A stretch of 55,263 nucleotides of DNA from assembly GCA_937884975.1 (NCBI GenBank), contig CAKZZS010000055.1, positions 1 to 55,263 on the forward strand, written 5' to 3'. Positions 24,241 through 32,388 of this stretch are shown here, piece after piece. This DNA comes from an uncultured Clostridia bacterium (GTDB taxonomy: Bacteria > Bacillota > Clostridia > Oscillospirales > Acutalibacteraceae). Position numbers and translations under genes: made by a program. The notes beneath the pieces are model-generated. The model did no database searches. It was not told the DNA's origin and saw only the letters and a list, made by a program, of their open reading frames with translations. Every line of letters begins with the position of its first letter. Position 1 is the first letter of the stretch.

Positions 24241-24272
24241 GGTTGAGATTCTTCACTTCGTTCAGAATGACA
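24241..24272. repeat. GAGATTCTTC...AGAATGACA intergenic repeat
   Basis: One of five copies in the window; the others are at 19646-19682, 28083-28120, 32515-32550 and 37452-37489. The core is near-palindromic (GATTCTTCGCTTCGCTCAGAATGAC in the consensus, split here for length: GATTCTTC, GCTTCGCTC, AGAATGAC). Confidence 0.85.
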
Positions 24273-24589
24273 AAAAAGACAGCTCCTTTAGGGCGTGCGG
24301 ATAAGGGATTTAATAGCCTCAAAAACCATCCTTTAGCGTAATACTGCGTTAAAAATGCTCGGAATACAAAACAGTATTCCTGCGCTTTTCGCCTTGTCTT
24401 ACACTAAAATATGATTTTTTGAGGTGCATACGCAATTTTGAAATAGAAATTTTTCGTTAGAACAATGAATAAAAGCGGGTTAAGGCTGACACCTTAACCC
24501 GCTTTTTGAAGCAGTTATAGCGGAAAAGGGCTTTTCAAAATCTGTTAAATCCCTTATCCGCACGCCCTTTTTGAGCTGTCTTTTTTATC
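24269..24589. mobile_element. Fold-back element with 48-nt inverted repeats, MITE-like
   Basis: Left end 24269-24316 and right end 24542-24589 are inverted copies that differ at about seven positions; the shared core includes AAAAAAGACAGCTC and GGGCGTGCGGATAAGGGATT. The 225-base interior has an AATACTG...CAGTATT palindrome near 24330-24400 and a strong hairpin at 24472-24508 (AAGCGGGTTAAGG / CCTTAACCCGCTT). No transposase ORF. Target-site duplication not evident. Confidence 0.65.
24472..24508. terminator. Strong hairpin inside the fold-back element
   Basis: AAAAGCGGGTTAAGG pairs with CCTTAACCCGCTTTT around a short loop, with T or A runs on both sides, so it could terminate transcripts in either direction. 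Confidence 0.65.
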
Positions 24590-24602
24590 TTAATTTAAAA
24601 AT

Positions 24603-24704
24603 TTAAAGCTTAAATACAAACACATTCATAAGTACTGCGAATACCGAAAGAAGCATCAGTATTGCAAGAAAAATTGCGACTGCTTTTACAAATTTCTTAT
24701 TCAT
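24603..24704 (-). CDS. 33-residue single-pass membrane peptide coupled to phosphoglucomutase
   Basis: A short ORF: MNKKFVKAVAIF, then LAILMLLSVFAVLMNVF and a VFKL end. That is a positive N terminus followed by one membrane helix. The ATG is one base after the phosphoglucomutase stop (TAAGATG), and SD AGGGG sits 6 nt upstream within the last codons of that gene, so translational coupling is likely. Not recognised. Evidence is limited to the start context, the clean hydrophobic profile and the position. Confidence 0.6.
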   Translation of the reverse strand: MNKKFVKAVAIFLAILMLLSVFAVLMNVFVFKL

Positions 24705-24705
24705 C

Positions 24706-26424
24706 TTACACCCCTAAAAGCTTTTTCATGCTTTCGCCGATTTTGTCGGCTTTTTTCTCTGCCGCCGCCCTGTCTGCTTCTACGGCAGTAATATAAATCT
24801 TAATCTTCGGTTCCGTACCTGACGGGCGAACTATTGCGCCGCTGCCGTCGGGAAGCGCATACGAAAGGACATTTGACTTCGGCAAATTGATAACAGTCTT
24901 TTCGCCTGTTTCAACATTTACCTTTTCGCTCTTTTTGTAATCTGCAACAGTAACAACGCTCTGTCCTGCAATTTCCTTCGGCGGATTTTCACGAAGGGAG
25001 GTCATCATATCAGCCATTTTCTGCATACCGCTTGCGCCCTCGAAACCAAAGTTGAGAAGCGTATTGAGGTACATTCCATATTTCTCATAAAGGCTGTTCA
25101 TCAAATCAACAAGGCTCATTCCCTTTGACTTGTAGTAAGCCGCCATTTCGCAAAGAAGCATCGAAGCGACAACCGCGTCCTTGTCACGGGCATGAGTGCC
25201 CGAAAGGTAGCCGTAGCTTTCCTCCATACCGACTATGAAACGGTCAGCCTGATTATCTTTTTCAAGGTTAGTTATAAGCTCGCCTATATATTTAAAGCCC
25301 GTGAGCAAATCTACGCACTCTGCGCCGTAGCTGTTCGCAACCTTTTCTACAAGCTTTGTTGTGACAATAGTCTTTACAACAATTGGATTTTCAGGCATTC
25401 TGCCCTGCTCTTTAAGTGAGGAGAGCAGATATTCGGTGAACATAACACCGACTTCGTTACCGGACATAAGAACATAATCGTTACCGTCATATACGGCTAT
25501 GCCCATTCTGTCGCAGTCGGGGTCCGTCGCCAAAAGCAAATCGGCTTTTTCGGTTTTAGTCATTTCAATGCCGCATTCAAATACCTGCTTGATTTCGGGA
25601 TTCGGGAACGGGCAGGTCGGGAAATTGCCGTCGGGATTTTCCTGCTCCTTTACAACTCTTACGTCCTCAACGCCGATTCGTCTTAAAATCTCACGCACGG
25701 GCTTATTACCCGTACCGTTAAGAGGAGTGTAAATGACCTTTAAACCTGCGGTTTTGCAAATTCCGGGGTTGACCTGACATTTTTCAACCGCCGAATAGAA
25801 CTCCTCGTAAACGTCCCTGCCGATATATTCAATTATACCGTCGCTGATGCCCTTTTCAAAATCCATACGCTTGACGCCGTCAAAAATATCAACCTTCTGA
25901 ATATACTCATAGGTTTTCTGCGCCGCCTCATCAGTCATCTGATAGCCGTTGGGGTCATAGCACTTATAGCCGTTGTATTTGGCAGGATTATGGCTCGCGG
26001 TAATGATAATACCCGAAGAGCACTTAAGACGCCTTACTGCAAAGGAAAGCATAGGAGTCGGTACAAGCTCGGGGTAAATATAAACCTTAATGCCGTTAGC
26101 GGCAAGAACGCCTGCAGCTTCACGGGCAAACAAATCCGATTTTATTCTTGAATCGTACGCAATTGCAACGCTCGGGTCAGTGAATGCCTCGTTAAGATAA
26201 TCGGCAAGTCCTTGCGTAGCCTGATTAACGGTATAAATATTCATTCTGTTCGTGCCCGCTCCGAGAACGCCGCGAAGTCCCGCGGTGCCGAACTCAAGAG
26301 AACGGTAAAACCTGTCAAGAATTTCGTCTTCTTTGCCGTCAATTGACTTCAATTCGTCAATAAGGTCCTTATCAAGAACGGCTTTTTCACTCCAGAGTGA
26401 ATACAAAGCATTTATATCATTCAT
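24706..26424 (-). CDS. Phosphoglucomutase / phosphomannomutase (alpha-D-phosphohexomutase)
   Basis: 572 residues, close to the PgcA/PGM2-type length. Interconverts hexose 1- and 6-phosphates. Phosphoserine S144 in TASHNP; metal-binding loop DPDCDRMG; sugar-binding GMEESYGYL; phosphate-binding RPSGTEPKIK near the C terminus. RBS GGAGGT. It could supply glucose-1-phosphate for UDP-glucose, the substrate of the glucan synthase at 3837, but the two are not linked genetically. Confidence 0.93.
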   Translation of the reverse strand: MNDINALYSLWSEKAVLDKDLIDELKSIDGKEDEILDRFYRSLEFGTAGLRGVLGAGTNRMNIYTVNQATQGLADYLNEAFTDPSVAIAYDSRIKSDLFAREAAGVLAANGIKVYIYPELVPTPMLSFAVRRLKCSSGIIITASHNPAKYNGYKCYDPNGYQMTDEAAQKTYEYIQKVDIFDGVKRMDFEKGISDGIIEYIGRDVYEEFYSAVEKCQVNPGICKTAGLKVIYTPLNGTGNKPVREILRRIGVEDVRVVKEQENPDGNFPTCPFPNPEIKQVFECGIEMTKTEKADLLLATDPDCDRMGIAVYDGNDYVLMSGNEVGVMFTEYLLSSLKEQGRMPENPIVVKTIVTTKLVEKVANSYGAECVDLLTGFKYIGELITNLEKDNQADRFIVGMEESYGYLSGTHARDKDAVVASMLLCEMAAYYKSKGMSLVDLMNSLYEKYGMYLNTLLNFGFEGASGMQKMADMMTSLRENPPKEIAGQSVVTVADYKKSEKVNVETGEKTVINLPKSNVLSYALPDGSGAIVRPSGTEPKIKIYITAVEADRAAAEKKADKIGESMKKLLGV

Positions 26425-26456
26425 ACATTAACCTCCAAATAAATAATCTACATTTT

Positions 26457-26480
26457 ATTATACCAAATATTTCAAAAAAG
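26457..26480 (-). promoter_or_regulatory. Promoter of the phosphoglucomutase gene
   Basis: Extended -10 TGGTATAAT on the minus strand (TATAAT at 26462-26457), with a weak -35 TTTACT 16 nt upstream. Confidence 0.55.
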
Positions 26481-26494
26481 TAAATGCAATTTTA

Positions 26495-26523
26495 TTGAAA
26501 AAGGTCAAAAGGTATTGTATAAT
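26495..26523 (+). promoter_or_regulatory. Promoter of the ComM-like gene
   Basis: -35 TTGAAA (26495-26500), 17-nt spacer, -10 TATAAT (26518-26523). The -10 overlaps an in-frame TTG at 26515, ruling that codon out as the start. Confidence 0.85.
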
Positions 26524-26541
26524 CTTTTTGAGGTGAGAAAA

Positions 26542-28071
26542 GTGTTCTCAAAGGTACTTAGCATCGGTCTTTTCGGAATGGAAACCTTTGTGGTTGAGGT
26601 AGAAGCCGATATCGGCGGAGGCTTACCGAAATTTGACGTGGTCGGACTTCCCGACACAGCCGTTTCGGAAAGCCGTGAGAGAGTCCGCTCGGCAATGAAA
26701 AATTCGGGCTATGACTTCCCGATGTCAAAAATCGTTATAAATCTTTCCCCTGCCGACGTAAAAAAGGGCGGCTCGGTCTTTGACCTGCCGGTGCTTGTTT
26801 CCCTGCTTGAAGCGACAAGACAGTTAAAGGCGGATATCAGTGACAAGGCGTTCATAGGCGAGCTGTCTTTAAACGGTGACGTCAGACGCGTTAACGGCGT
26901 TTTACCGATGGTAATCAAAGCTCAGCAGGCAGGAATAAAAGAAATATTTATTCCCTTTTCAAACTCCGCCGAGGGCGCAGTTGTAAGGGATATTACGGTT
27001 TATCCCGTAAAAACCGTCAACGAGCTTCTTGACCACCTCAACGGCGTGACAAATATAAAGCCCGTCTGCGCCGAGGATTACAGAGAGTATGAACAGAAAG
27101 CAAATCTTCCCGATTTTGCGGATGTCAAGGGGCAGTACGAAGCTAAAAGAGCGCTCGAAATCGCCGCTGCAGGAGGTCACAACCTTATAATGATAGGTCC
27201 TCCCGGGTCGGGAAAAAGCATGCTTGCAAAAAGGCTGCCGTCAATCTTGCCCGATATGACGTTTGAAGAGTCGCTTGAAACGACAAAAATTTATTCCGTT
27301 GCAGGCGCGCTTCCCGAAAAAATTTCACTTATAAAGGCAAAACCCTTCCGCTCGCCTCATCACACGGTTTCGCCTGCAGGTCTTACGGGCGGCGGAACAA
27401 TTCCGAAGCCCGGCGAAATATCACTTGCGCATAACGGCGTGCTGTTTCTTGACGAATTGCCCGAATTTTCAAGGCAGTCAATGGAGGCTATGCGCCAGCC
27501 TATAGAGGACGGAAAAATCACAATTGCCCGTGTTGCGGCGACGTTTTCTTACCCGTGCTCAATTATGCTTGTGTGTGCTATGAACCCGTGCCCGTGCGGC
27601 TTCTACGGTCACCCGAAAAGGGCGTGCACCTGTCCAAAAGGCGCGGCTGCAAGATACCTTTCAAAGGTCAGCGGTCCCCTTCTTGACAGGCTCGATATTC
27701 ACATTGAGGTTCCGCCCGTTGAATTTATGGAGCTGTCAGGCAGTCAAAAAGCCGAACCGAGCAGTGAAATAAAAAAGCGCGTCAACGCCGCAAGACTTAT
27801 TCAGCAAGAGCGCTTTAAGGGAACGGACATAACCTGTAACGCAAAGATGGATTCGGCGTCGACCAAAAAATACTGCATACTGACTGACGTGGCAAGTCAG
27901 ATGCTCAAAAACGCGTTTGACAGTTTAGGTCTTTCCGCAAGAGCGTACGACAAGGTGCTTCGGGTTGCAAGAACAATTGCAGACCTTGACTCGAGCGAAA
28001 TAATTGACGCGCCGCACATCGCGGAAGCCGTCGGATACAGAAGCCTCGACAGAAAATTCTGGCAAAGGTAA
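26542..28071 (+). CDS. comM: YifB/ComM family Mg-chelatase-like AAA+ ATPase
   Basis: 509 residues from GTG 26542, chosen because GAGGTGAG lies just upstream. The N-terminal ChlI-like region has GLFGMETFVVEVEAD, GLPKFDVVGLPDTAVSESRERVRSA in two stretches and NLSPADVKKGGS; then Walker A GPPGSGKS, Walker B LFLDELPEF, and the cysteine motif NPCPCGFYGH...CTCP. ComM is a hexameric helicase that promotes branch migration in natural transformation in Gram-negative species; the role in Clostridia is less clear. Confidence 0.92.
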   Translation: MFSKVLSIGLFGMETFVVEVEADIGGGLPKFDVVGLPDTAVSESRERVRSAMKNSGYDFPMSKIVINLSPADVKKGGSVFDLPVLVSLLEATRQLKADISDKAFIGELSLNGDVRRVNGVLPMVIKAQQAGIKEIFIPFSNSAEGAVVRDITVYPVKTVNELLDHLNGVTNIKPVCAEDYREYEQKANLPDFADVKGQYEAKRALEIAAAGGHNLIMIGPPGSGKSMLAKRLPSILPDMTFEESLETTKIYSVAGALPEKISLIKAKPFRSPHHTVSPAGLTGGGTIPKPGEISLAHNGVLFLDELPEFSRQSMEAMRQPIEDGKITIARVAATFSYPCSIMLVCAMNPCPCGFYGHPKRACTCPKGAAARYLSKVSGPLLDRLDIHIEVPPVEFMELSGSQKAEPSSEIKKRVNAARLIQQERFKGTDITCNAKMDSASTKKYCILTDVASQMLKNAFDSLGLSARAYDKVLRVARTIADLDSSEIIDAPHIAEAVGYRSLDRKFWQR

Positions 28072-28082
28072 ATATGAAAAAT

Positions 28083-28200
28083 GTCATTCTGAGCGAAAGC
28101 GAAGAATCTCAACCGATTCGTAGAGGACGGGTTTCCCGTTCCGTTGTCGCCTAAGGCGACAATTTGCCCGTAAGGGCAAACGGCAGCAGCAAGCCACCGC
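28083..28200. repeat. Intergenic repeats between comM and the second LRR gene
   Basis: Starts with the GTCATTCTGAG...GATTC repeat (28083-28120, inverted relative to the other copies), then tandem hairpins TTGTCGCC-TAA-GGCGACAA and TTTGCCC-GTAA-GGGCAAA. The rest of the 317-base space is AT-rich and holds the promoter at 28328. Confidence 0.75.
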
Positions 28201-28327
28201 CCTACGCCAAGTACGATTATCAATTAAAAATCGTAGAGGCGGCTATCTTCCCTATTAAAATACTGTTAAATAAAAATAAAATCCTATATGACGTTATAAA
28301 CTTTTTCATTTGTACCCCATTGGAGCA

Positions 28328-28356
28328 TTGGAAAACAGAAATTTATATTGTATAAT
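28328..28356 (+). promoter_or_regulatory. Promoter of the LRR/cell-wall-binding gene
   Basis: -35 TTGGAA (28328-28333), 17-nt spacer, -10 TATAAT (28351-28356). SD GGGAGGT follows at 28379-28385. Confidence 0.8.
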
Positions 28357-28388
28357 GATTAAGTACAAAAATTTCATTGGGAGGTAAA

Positions 28389-30161
28389 ATGAAAATGTTC
28401 AAAAAAAGTTTATCAATTCTTTTGGTGCTTTTAATGGTGCTAACGGCCATTCCGCTGGCGGGTTTAACCGCGTTTGCGGAAAACGAGGTATATACGAGCG
28501 GCGACTGGAGTTACAGAATTCTTAGCACCGATACAGCGGAAATAATAGGCTATTATGGCTCAGATTCAATAGTCACTTTTCCCTCTGTCCTTGACGGATA
28601 CAGTGTTACGGATATTTATGGCTCAACTAGAGAAGATAATAATAGCACGGTTGTAGGTTGTATGTTTGAAAATGCAAACACTTTAGAAAAAATCATCATT
28701 CCACAAGGCGTAACCCATATTAACGATAGAAATCCATTCTGTTTATGTCCCGTTCTTAAAAGTGTAGAAGTTGATCCCGCAAATACAGCCTATTATTCCG
28801 TTGACGGTGTGCTATATGAAAGGGATAACTCAAAATTGGTTTTCTATCCATCGGGTAAAACAGATTCCTCATTTATAATCCCCAGTAATGTGAAAAGTTT
28901 AGGCAATAGATCATTTAGGGATTGTAGGAATCTTCAGACATTAACAATACCGGAAAATATAACTGAAATTGGTTATGGAGCATTTCAATATTGTACATCA
29001 CTTACTGATATAACAATTCCCGATAGCGTAAAAGAAATAGGGGAAGGTGCATTTTTTGAATGTTCATCATTAAAGAATGTTAAACTATCTAACAGCATTT
29101 CTAAACTTAGTAATGAAACATTCTCATATTGTTCATCCCTTTCAAATATTACAATACCTGATTCTGTTACAAGTATAGGCAAGTATGTATTTAGCGGTTG
29201 TAATTCTCTAAAGAATGTAGTATTTCCAGATGGAGTTATTAGCATTGACTATGGTGTGTTTATTTCATGCAAATCACTTGAAAGTGTAACTATTCCAAAA
29301 AGTGTTATAAGTATTGTTGAAGTACAATTTGTTATGACAAATAGTTATCCTGTTATTTATGGCTATTCAAATTCTTGTGCCGAAGAATTCGCAAAAAAAC
29401 AGGAATTAACATTTATTCCACTTGACAAAAGTTGCTTTATAAAAGAAAACGGCAAGTATTTTTACTATGTCAATGGTGTAAAGCAAACAGGCTGGCAGAA
29501 CATCAAGCGCGGTGACGGCAAGACATACAAGCACTATCTCGGCACTGACGGTGCAATGCACACAGGCTGGCAATCAATTAAAAACAGCAAAGGTGTTGAA
29601 TTTAAGTATTACTTCGGCACAAACGGCTGTATGGTAACAGGCTGGCAGTCAATAAAGAATTCAAAAGGTGTTGCGTATAAGTATTACTTCGGCGATAACG
29701 GATATATGCGCACAGGTTGGCAGCCAATAAAGAATTCAAAGGGCGTTGCATATAAGTACTATTTCAACCCCTCAAACGGCGTTATGCTTACAGGCTGGCA
29801 GTCAATAAAGAACTCAAAGGGCGTTGCGTATAAATATTATTTCCACACAAACGGTGTAATGCTTACCGGATGGCAAACAATTAAAAACTCAAAAGGTATT
29901 GGATATAAATATTATTTTGGCACTAACGGCTATATGAGAACAGGCTGGCAGTGGATAGCAAACAGTAAAGGCGTTAAGTACAGATATTATTTCGGCACTA
30001 ACGGTTATATGAGAACGGGTTGGCAGAAGATAGCCGCTTCAAACGGAAAAGTTTACAATTATTATTTCTTCTCCAACGGCGTAAATGCTATAAACAGAAA
30101 AGTCAAGATAGGTTCAAAAACCTATAATTTCAACAAATACGGAATTTGCACAAACGCGTAA
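28389..30161 (+). CDS. Secreted LRR protein with eight cell-wall/glucan-binding repeats
   Basis: About 590 residues. The signal peptide is KSLSILLVLLMVLTAIPLAG followed by LTAFA. Residues about 50-330 are BspA-type LRR_5 repeats (core ITIPDSVTSIGKYVFSGC), similar to the partial gene at 1-1001. The C-terminal 230 residues are eight TGWQ repeats of 24-26 residues (TGWQSIKNSKGVAYKYYF), the choline/glucan-binding repeat type that anchors proteins to the wall. ATG 28389 or 28395 could be the start; the SD spacing is 4 or 10 nt. Likely a surface adhesin or sensor; ligand unknown. Confidence 0.88.
   Translation: MKMFKKSLSILLVLLMVLTAIPLAGLTAFAENEVYTSGDWSYRILSTDTAEIIGYYGSDSIVTFPSVLDGYSVTDIYGSTREDNNSTVVGCMFENANTLEKIIIPQGVTHINDRNPFCLCPVLKSVEVDPANTAYYSVDGVLYERDNSKLVFYPSGKTDSSFIIPSNVKSLGNRSFRDCRNLQTLTIPENITEIGYGAFQYCTSLTDITIPDSVKEIGEGAFFECSSLKNVKLSNSISKLSNETFSYCSSLSNITIPDSVTSIGKYVFSGCNSLKNVVFPDGVISIDYGVFISCKSLESVTIPKSVISIVEVQFVMTNSYPVIYGYSNSCAEEFAKKQELTFIPLDKSCFIKENGKYFYYVNGVKQTGWQNIKRGDGKTYKHYLGTDGAMHTGWQSIKNSKGVEFKYYFGTNGCMVTGWQSIKNSKGVAYKYYFGDNGYMRTGWQPIKNSKGVAYKYYFNPSNGVMLTGWQSIKNSKGVAYKYYFHTNGVMLTGWQTIKNSKGIGYKYYFGTNGYMRTGWQWIANSKGVKYRYYFGTNGYMRTGWQKIAASNGKVYNYYFFSNGVNAINRKVKIGSKTYNFNKYGICTNA
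29487..30090 (+). repeat. In-frame tandem repeats of about 75 bp
   Basis: Eight units starting at ACAGGCTGGCAG-like sequence, 72-78 bp each. The middle units are nearly identical at DNA level, so copy number may vary by slippage or recombination. Confidence 0.85.
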
Positions 30162-30172
30162 ATCATAAAAGC

Positions 30173-30205
30173 AAAACGGCTCTCCATAAAGGAGAGTCGT
30201 TTTTT
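30173..30205. terminator. Bidirectional terminator between the LRR gene and trxA
   Basis: Stem AAAACGGCTCTCC / GGAGAGTCGTTTT with one G-U and a 5-nt loop. T-runs occur on both strands, serving two convergent genes. Confidence 0.9.
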
Positions 30206-30232
30206 GGATTAAGTTATTTTTAAGTGAATATT

Positions 30233-30538
30233 TTAAAGTGCAGCTATGATTTCGTCCTTTTCGGTTACGCCGACAAATGTCTTTGCGACCTCGCCGTTCT
30301 TGAAAATCATAAGCGTAGGAATGCTCATAATGCCGAACTCCATTGCGGTGTCCTCACCCTCGTCAACGTCGAGCTTACAAACCTTTACGTCGGTTCTTTC
30401 CTCTGAAATTTCGTCAACTATCGGAGCCATCATTTTACACGGTCCGCACCAGGTTGCAAAAAAGTCAACAATAACCGTTCCCTCTGCCTTTAAAACCTCT
30501 TCTTCAAAATTTTCATCCGTTAATACCTTTACTGACAT
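30233..30538 (-). CDS. trxA: Thioredoxin
   Basis: 101 residues from ATG 30538 (AAGGAG 8 nt upstream). Active site WCGPC with C31 and C34; cis-proline region IMSIPTLMIFKNG. Reduces disulfides, most likely including those of the Gpx-type peroxidase at the head of the operon. Last gene of gpx-ohrR-trxB-trxA. Confidence 0.96.
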   Translation of the reverse strand: MSVKVLTDENFEEEVLKAEGTVIVDFFATWCGPCKMMAPIVDEISEERTDVKVCKLDVDEGEDTAMEFGIMSIPTLMIFKNGEVAKTFVGVTEKDEIIAAL

Positions 30539-30551
30539 AACTAAAACTCCT

Positions 30552-31418
30552 TCAGATATTTTTAAGATATTTAACTGCCGCAAGCGCTGCGTTTGCACCG
30601 TCGCAAACCGCCTTCGAAACCTGAAGCAGTCCTCCCGTCAAATCGCCGCAGGCAAAAAGTCCGGGCAGATTAGTTTGGGCTTTTTCGTTTACTTTTATTT
30701 TGTCGCCGTTCATCATTACGCCGAGCTTCTTTGCAAAATCCGCTCCGCCTGCAGTTCCCAAAGCGATAAACACGCCGTCAACGGGTATTTCCTCGCCGTT
30801 TTCAAGAACAACCGAGCCTACTCTTTTTTCACCCTTGATTTCGCTGATTTTGTCGGTAACAACCTTTAAATCAGTCTCGGGCGCAGGCAAGCCGTTTGTC
30901 AGAAGCGTTATATCGGAAACGATATTTTTAAGGTCGTCCGCCTCGCTTAAAGCGTAGTCGCCGTTACCGATTAAGGCAACGCTCTTTTTGCGGTAAAAAA
31001 AGCCGTCGCATATTGCGCAATAGCTTATTCCCCTGCCTTCAAATTCCTTTACGCCTTTGATATTCGGGCGTAATTTTTTATTGCCGGTTGCAATAATTAC
31101 GGCTTTTGAAGCATAGGTTTCGTCGCCCGTCTTTACCGTATAGGTTTTATCGGGGTTAATTTCAATATTCAGAACCTCTTTTTCCTTTACGTCAATTCCG
31201 AGATTTAATGCCTGTTCAATTCCCCTTTTGTAAAGCTCTTTGCCCTCAATTCCGTCGGGGAAGCCGTAGAAATTGTCAATTTTTTCTGCCTTTTCGAGCT
31301 GGGAAACGCCGTGATAAAGGACAAGGACATCCTTATTTGCGCGCTTTACATAAAGCGAAGCGGAAATCCCGGCAGGGCCTGCGCCGATAATTATAACGTC
31401 ATTGTTTTTCTTATCCAT
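30552..31418 (-). CDS. trxB: Thioredoxin reductase-like flavoprotein, NADPH motifs altered
   Basis: 288 residues from ATG 31418 (AGAGG 9 nt upstream). FAD-binding GAGPAG near the N terminus, redox pair C134/C137 (CAICDGFF) and the C-terminal FAD motif GLFACGDLTGG. The NADPH-binding region is unusual: GNGDYALSEADDL replaces the usual GGGxSAxE, and the HRR...R motif that binds the NADPH 2'-phosphate is absent (LLTNGLPAPE). It may use another donor, such as ferredoxin, as known for some clostridial TrxR-like enzymes. It starts 8 bases inside the ohrR 3' end. Confidence 0.85.
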   Translation of the reverse strand: MDKKNNDVIIIGAGPAGISASLYVKRANKDVLVLYHGVSQLEKAEKIDNFYGFPDGIEGKELYKRGIEQALNLGIDVKEKEVLNIEINPDKTYTVKTGDETYASKAVIIATGNKKLRPNIKGVKEFEGRGISYCAICDGFFYRKKSVALIGNGDYALSEADDLKNIVSDITLLTNGLPAPETDLKVVTDKISEIKGEKRVGSVVLENGEEIPVDGVFIALGTAGGADFAKKLGVMMNGDKIKVNEKAQTNLPGLFACGDLTGGLLQVSKAVCDGANAALAAVKYLKNI

Positions 31419-31860
31419 TTTTTTCATCCTCTGCCGTTGAAAGAACCTTATGAAGAAGGCGGTAAAGCTCAAACGCTTCCTCCCTTGTCAGGCGAACGCA
31501 GCCTGCCATTTTTTCGGGGATACATACCGCTTTGTCCTTAAGCAACCTGCCCTCATCGGTCAGCGAAACAATAAGGTTTCTTTCGTCCGTTTTGCTTCTT
31601 GAACGCTTAATATAGCCTTTTGCTTCAAGCTTTTTGAGAAGCGGAGTAAGCGTACCCGAATCAAGATACAGCCTTTCTCCAAGGTTTTTAACGTTTATTT
31701 CTTCCGTCTCCCACATAACCATCATAGTAATATACTGCGTATACGTTAAGTCTATGTCGTCAAGAAACGGTTTATACATTCTGACAATTTCCTTTGAACA
31801 CGCGTAGAGCGGGAAACAAATCTGGTTGTCAAGCTTTAACGCTTCGTATTTATCCTTCAT
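31411..31860 (-). CDS. ohrR: MarR-family organic peroxide sensor, OhrR type
   Basis: 149-residue winged-helix repressor. C15 (NQICFPLYACSKE) sits where the reactive cysteine of Bacillus OhrR lies, along with the Tyr-rich FLDDIDLTYTQY segment, the recognition region SGTLTPLLKKLEAKGYIKR and the wing motif RSKTDERN. In OhrR, oxidation of this Cys releases DNA. It is second in the operon, after gpx, so probably autoregulated through the palindrome at 32363-32376. Confidence 0.88.
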   Translation of the reverse strand: MKDKYEALKLDNQICFPLYACSKEIVRMYKPFLDDIDLTYTQYITMMVMWETEEINVKNLGERLYLDSGTLTPLLKKLEAKGYIKRSRSKTDERNLIVSLTDEGRLLKDKAVCIPEKMAGCVRLTREEAFELYRLLHKVLSTAEDEKNG

Positions 31861-31876
31861 CGAAACACCACTTTTA

Positions 31877-32338
31877 TTATAAAAGCTTTTCTACGCTTGC
31901 CTCAATATCCTCGGGCTTTGTTGTAGGCTCAAAACGGTCAACAACGTTACCCTCGGAATCAACAAGGAACTTTGTGAAATTCCACTTGATTCTGCCCTTT
32001 TTCTGTTCCTTAAGGAACTTGAAAAGCTCATCGGCGTCACTGCCGTTTACCTTAATTTTCTTAAAACGGGGGAATGTTGTATTGTACTTAAGCGTGCAGA
32101 ACTCGTGAATTTCTTCATCACTGCCCTTTGCCTGGAAGGCGAACTGATTGCAGGGGAAGTCAAGAATTTCAAAGCCTCTGTCGGAGAACTTTTCATACAT
32201 CTTCTCAAGTCCCTCGTACTGGGGAGTAAAGCCGCAGCCTGTAGCGGTATTTACAATAAGAAGAACCTTGCCCTTGTAAGTTTCCATTGAAACCTCGTTA
32301 CCCTTGTTGTCAGTAACCTTGATGTCATAAATGCTCAT
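31877..32338 (-). CDS. gpx: Glutathione peroxidase-family thiol peroxidase
   Basis: 153 residues. Peroxidatic C35 in NTATGCGFTPQY (Cys, not Sec), resolving-Cys region FPCNQF and KWNFTKFLVD with the catalytic Trp/Asn. Bacterial Cys-type members normally use thioredoxin rather than glutathione, which fits trxB and trxA in the same operon. RBS AGGAGTG. Confidence 0.95.
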   Translation of the reverse strand: MSIYDIKVTDNKGNEVSMETYKGKVLLIVNTATGCGFTPQYEGLEKMYEKFSDRGFEILDFPCNQFAFQAKGSDEEIHEFCTLKYNTTFPRFKKIKVNGSDADELFKFLKEQKKGRIKWNFTKFLVDSEGNVVDRFEPTTKPEDIEASVEKLL

Positions 32339-32362
32339 AATAACACTCCTTTTATAAAATTA

Positions 32363-32376
32363 AATTGTGTGCAATT
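32363..32376. promoter_or_regulatory. Candidate OhrR operator
   Basis: Palindrome AATTG-TGTG-CAATT, embedded in AT-rich sequence, resembling known OhrR boxes built from TACAATT/AATTGTA words. It lies just downstream of the predicted transcription start (near 32382). Confidence 0.65.
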
Positions 32377-32388
32377 GATTACAGTCAT

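Noticed and set aside
24116..24322. 68-codon minus-strand ORF
   Set aside because: It consists wholly of intergenic repeat sequence (the GAATC...AGAATGACA repeat, palindromes and one fold-back end) and has no ribosome binding site.
26515..26541. TTG 26515 as the start of the ComM-like gene
   Set aside because: The codon overlaps the -10 box of a strong promoter, so it would not be in the message; GTG 26542 has a good SD.
31877..32338. Selenocysteine in the glutathione peroxidase
   Set aside because: The active-site codon encodes Cys; there is no in-frame TGA.
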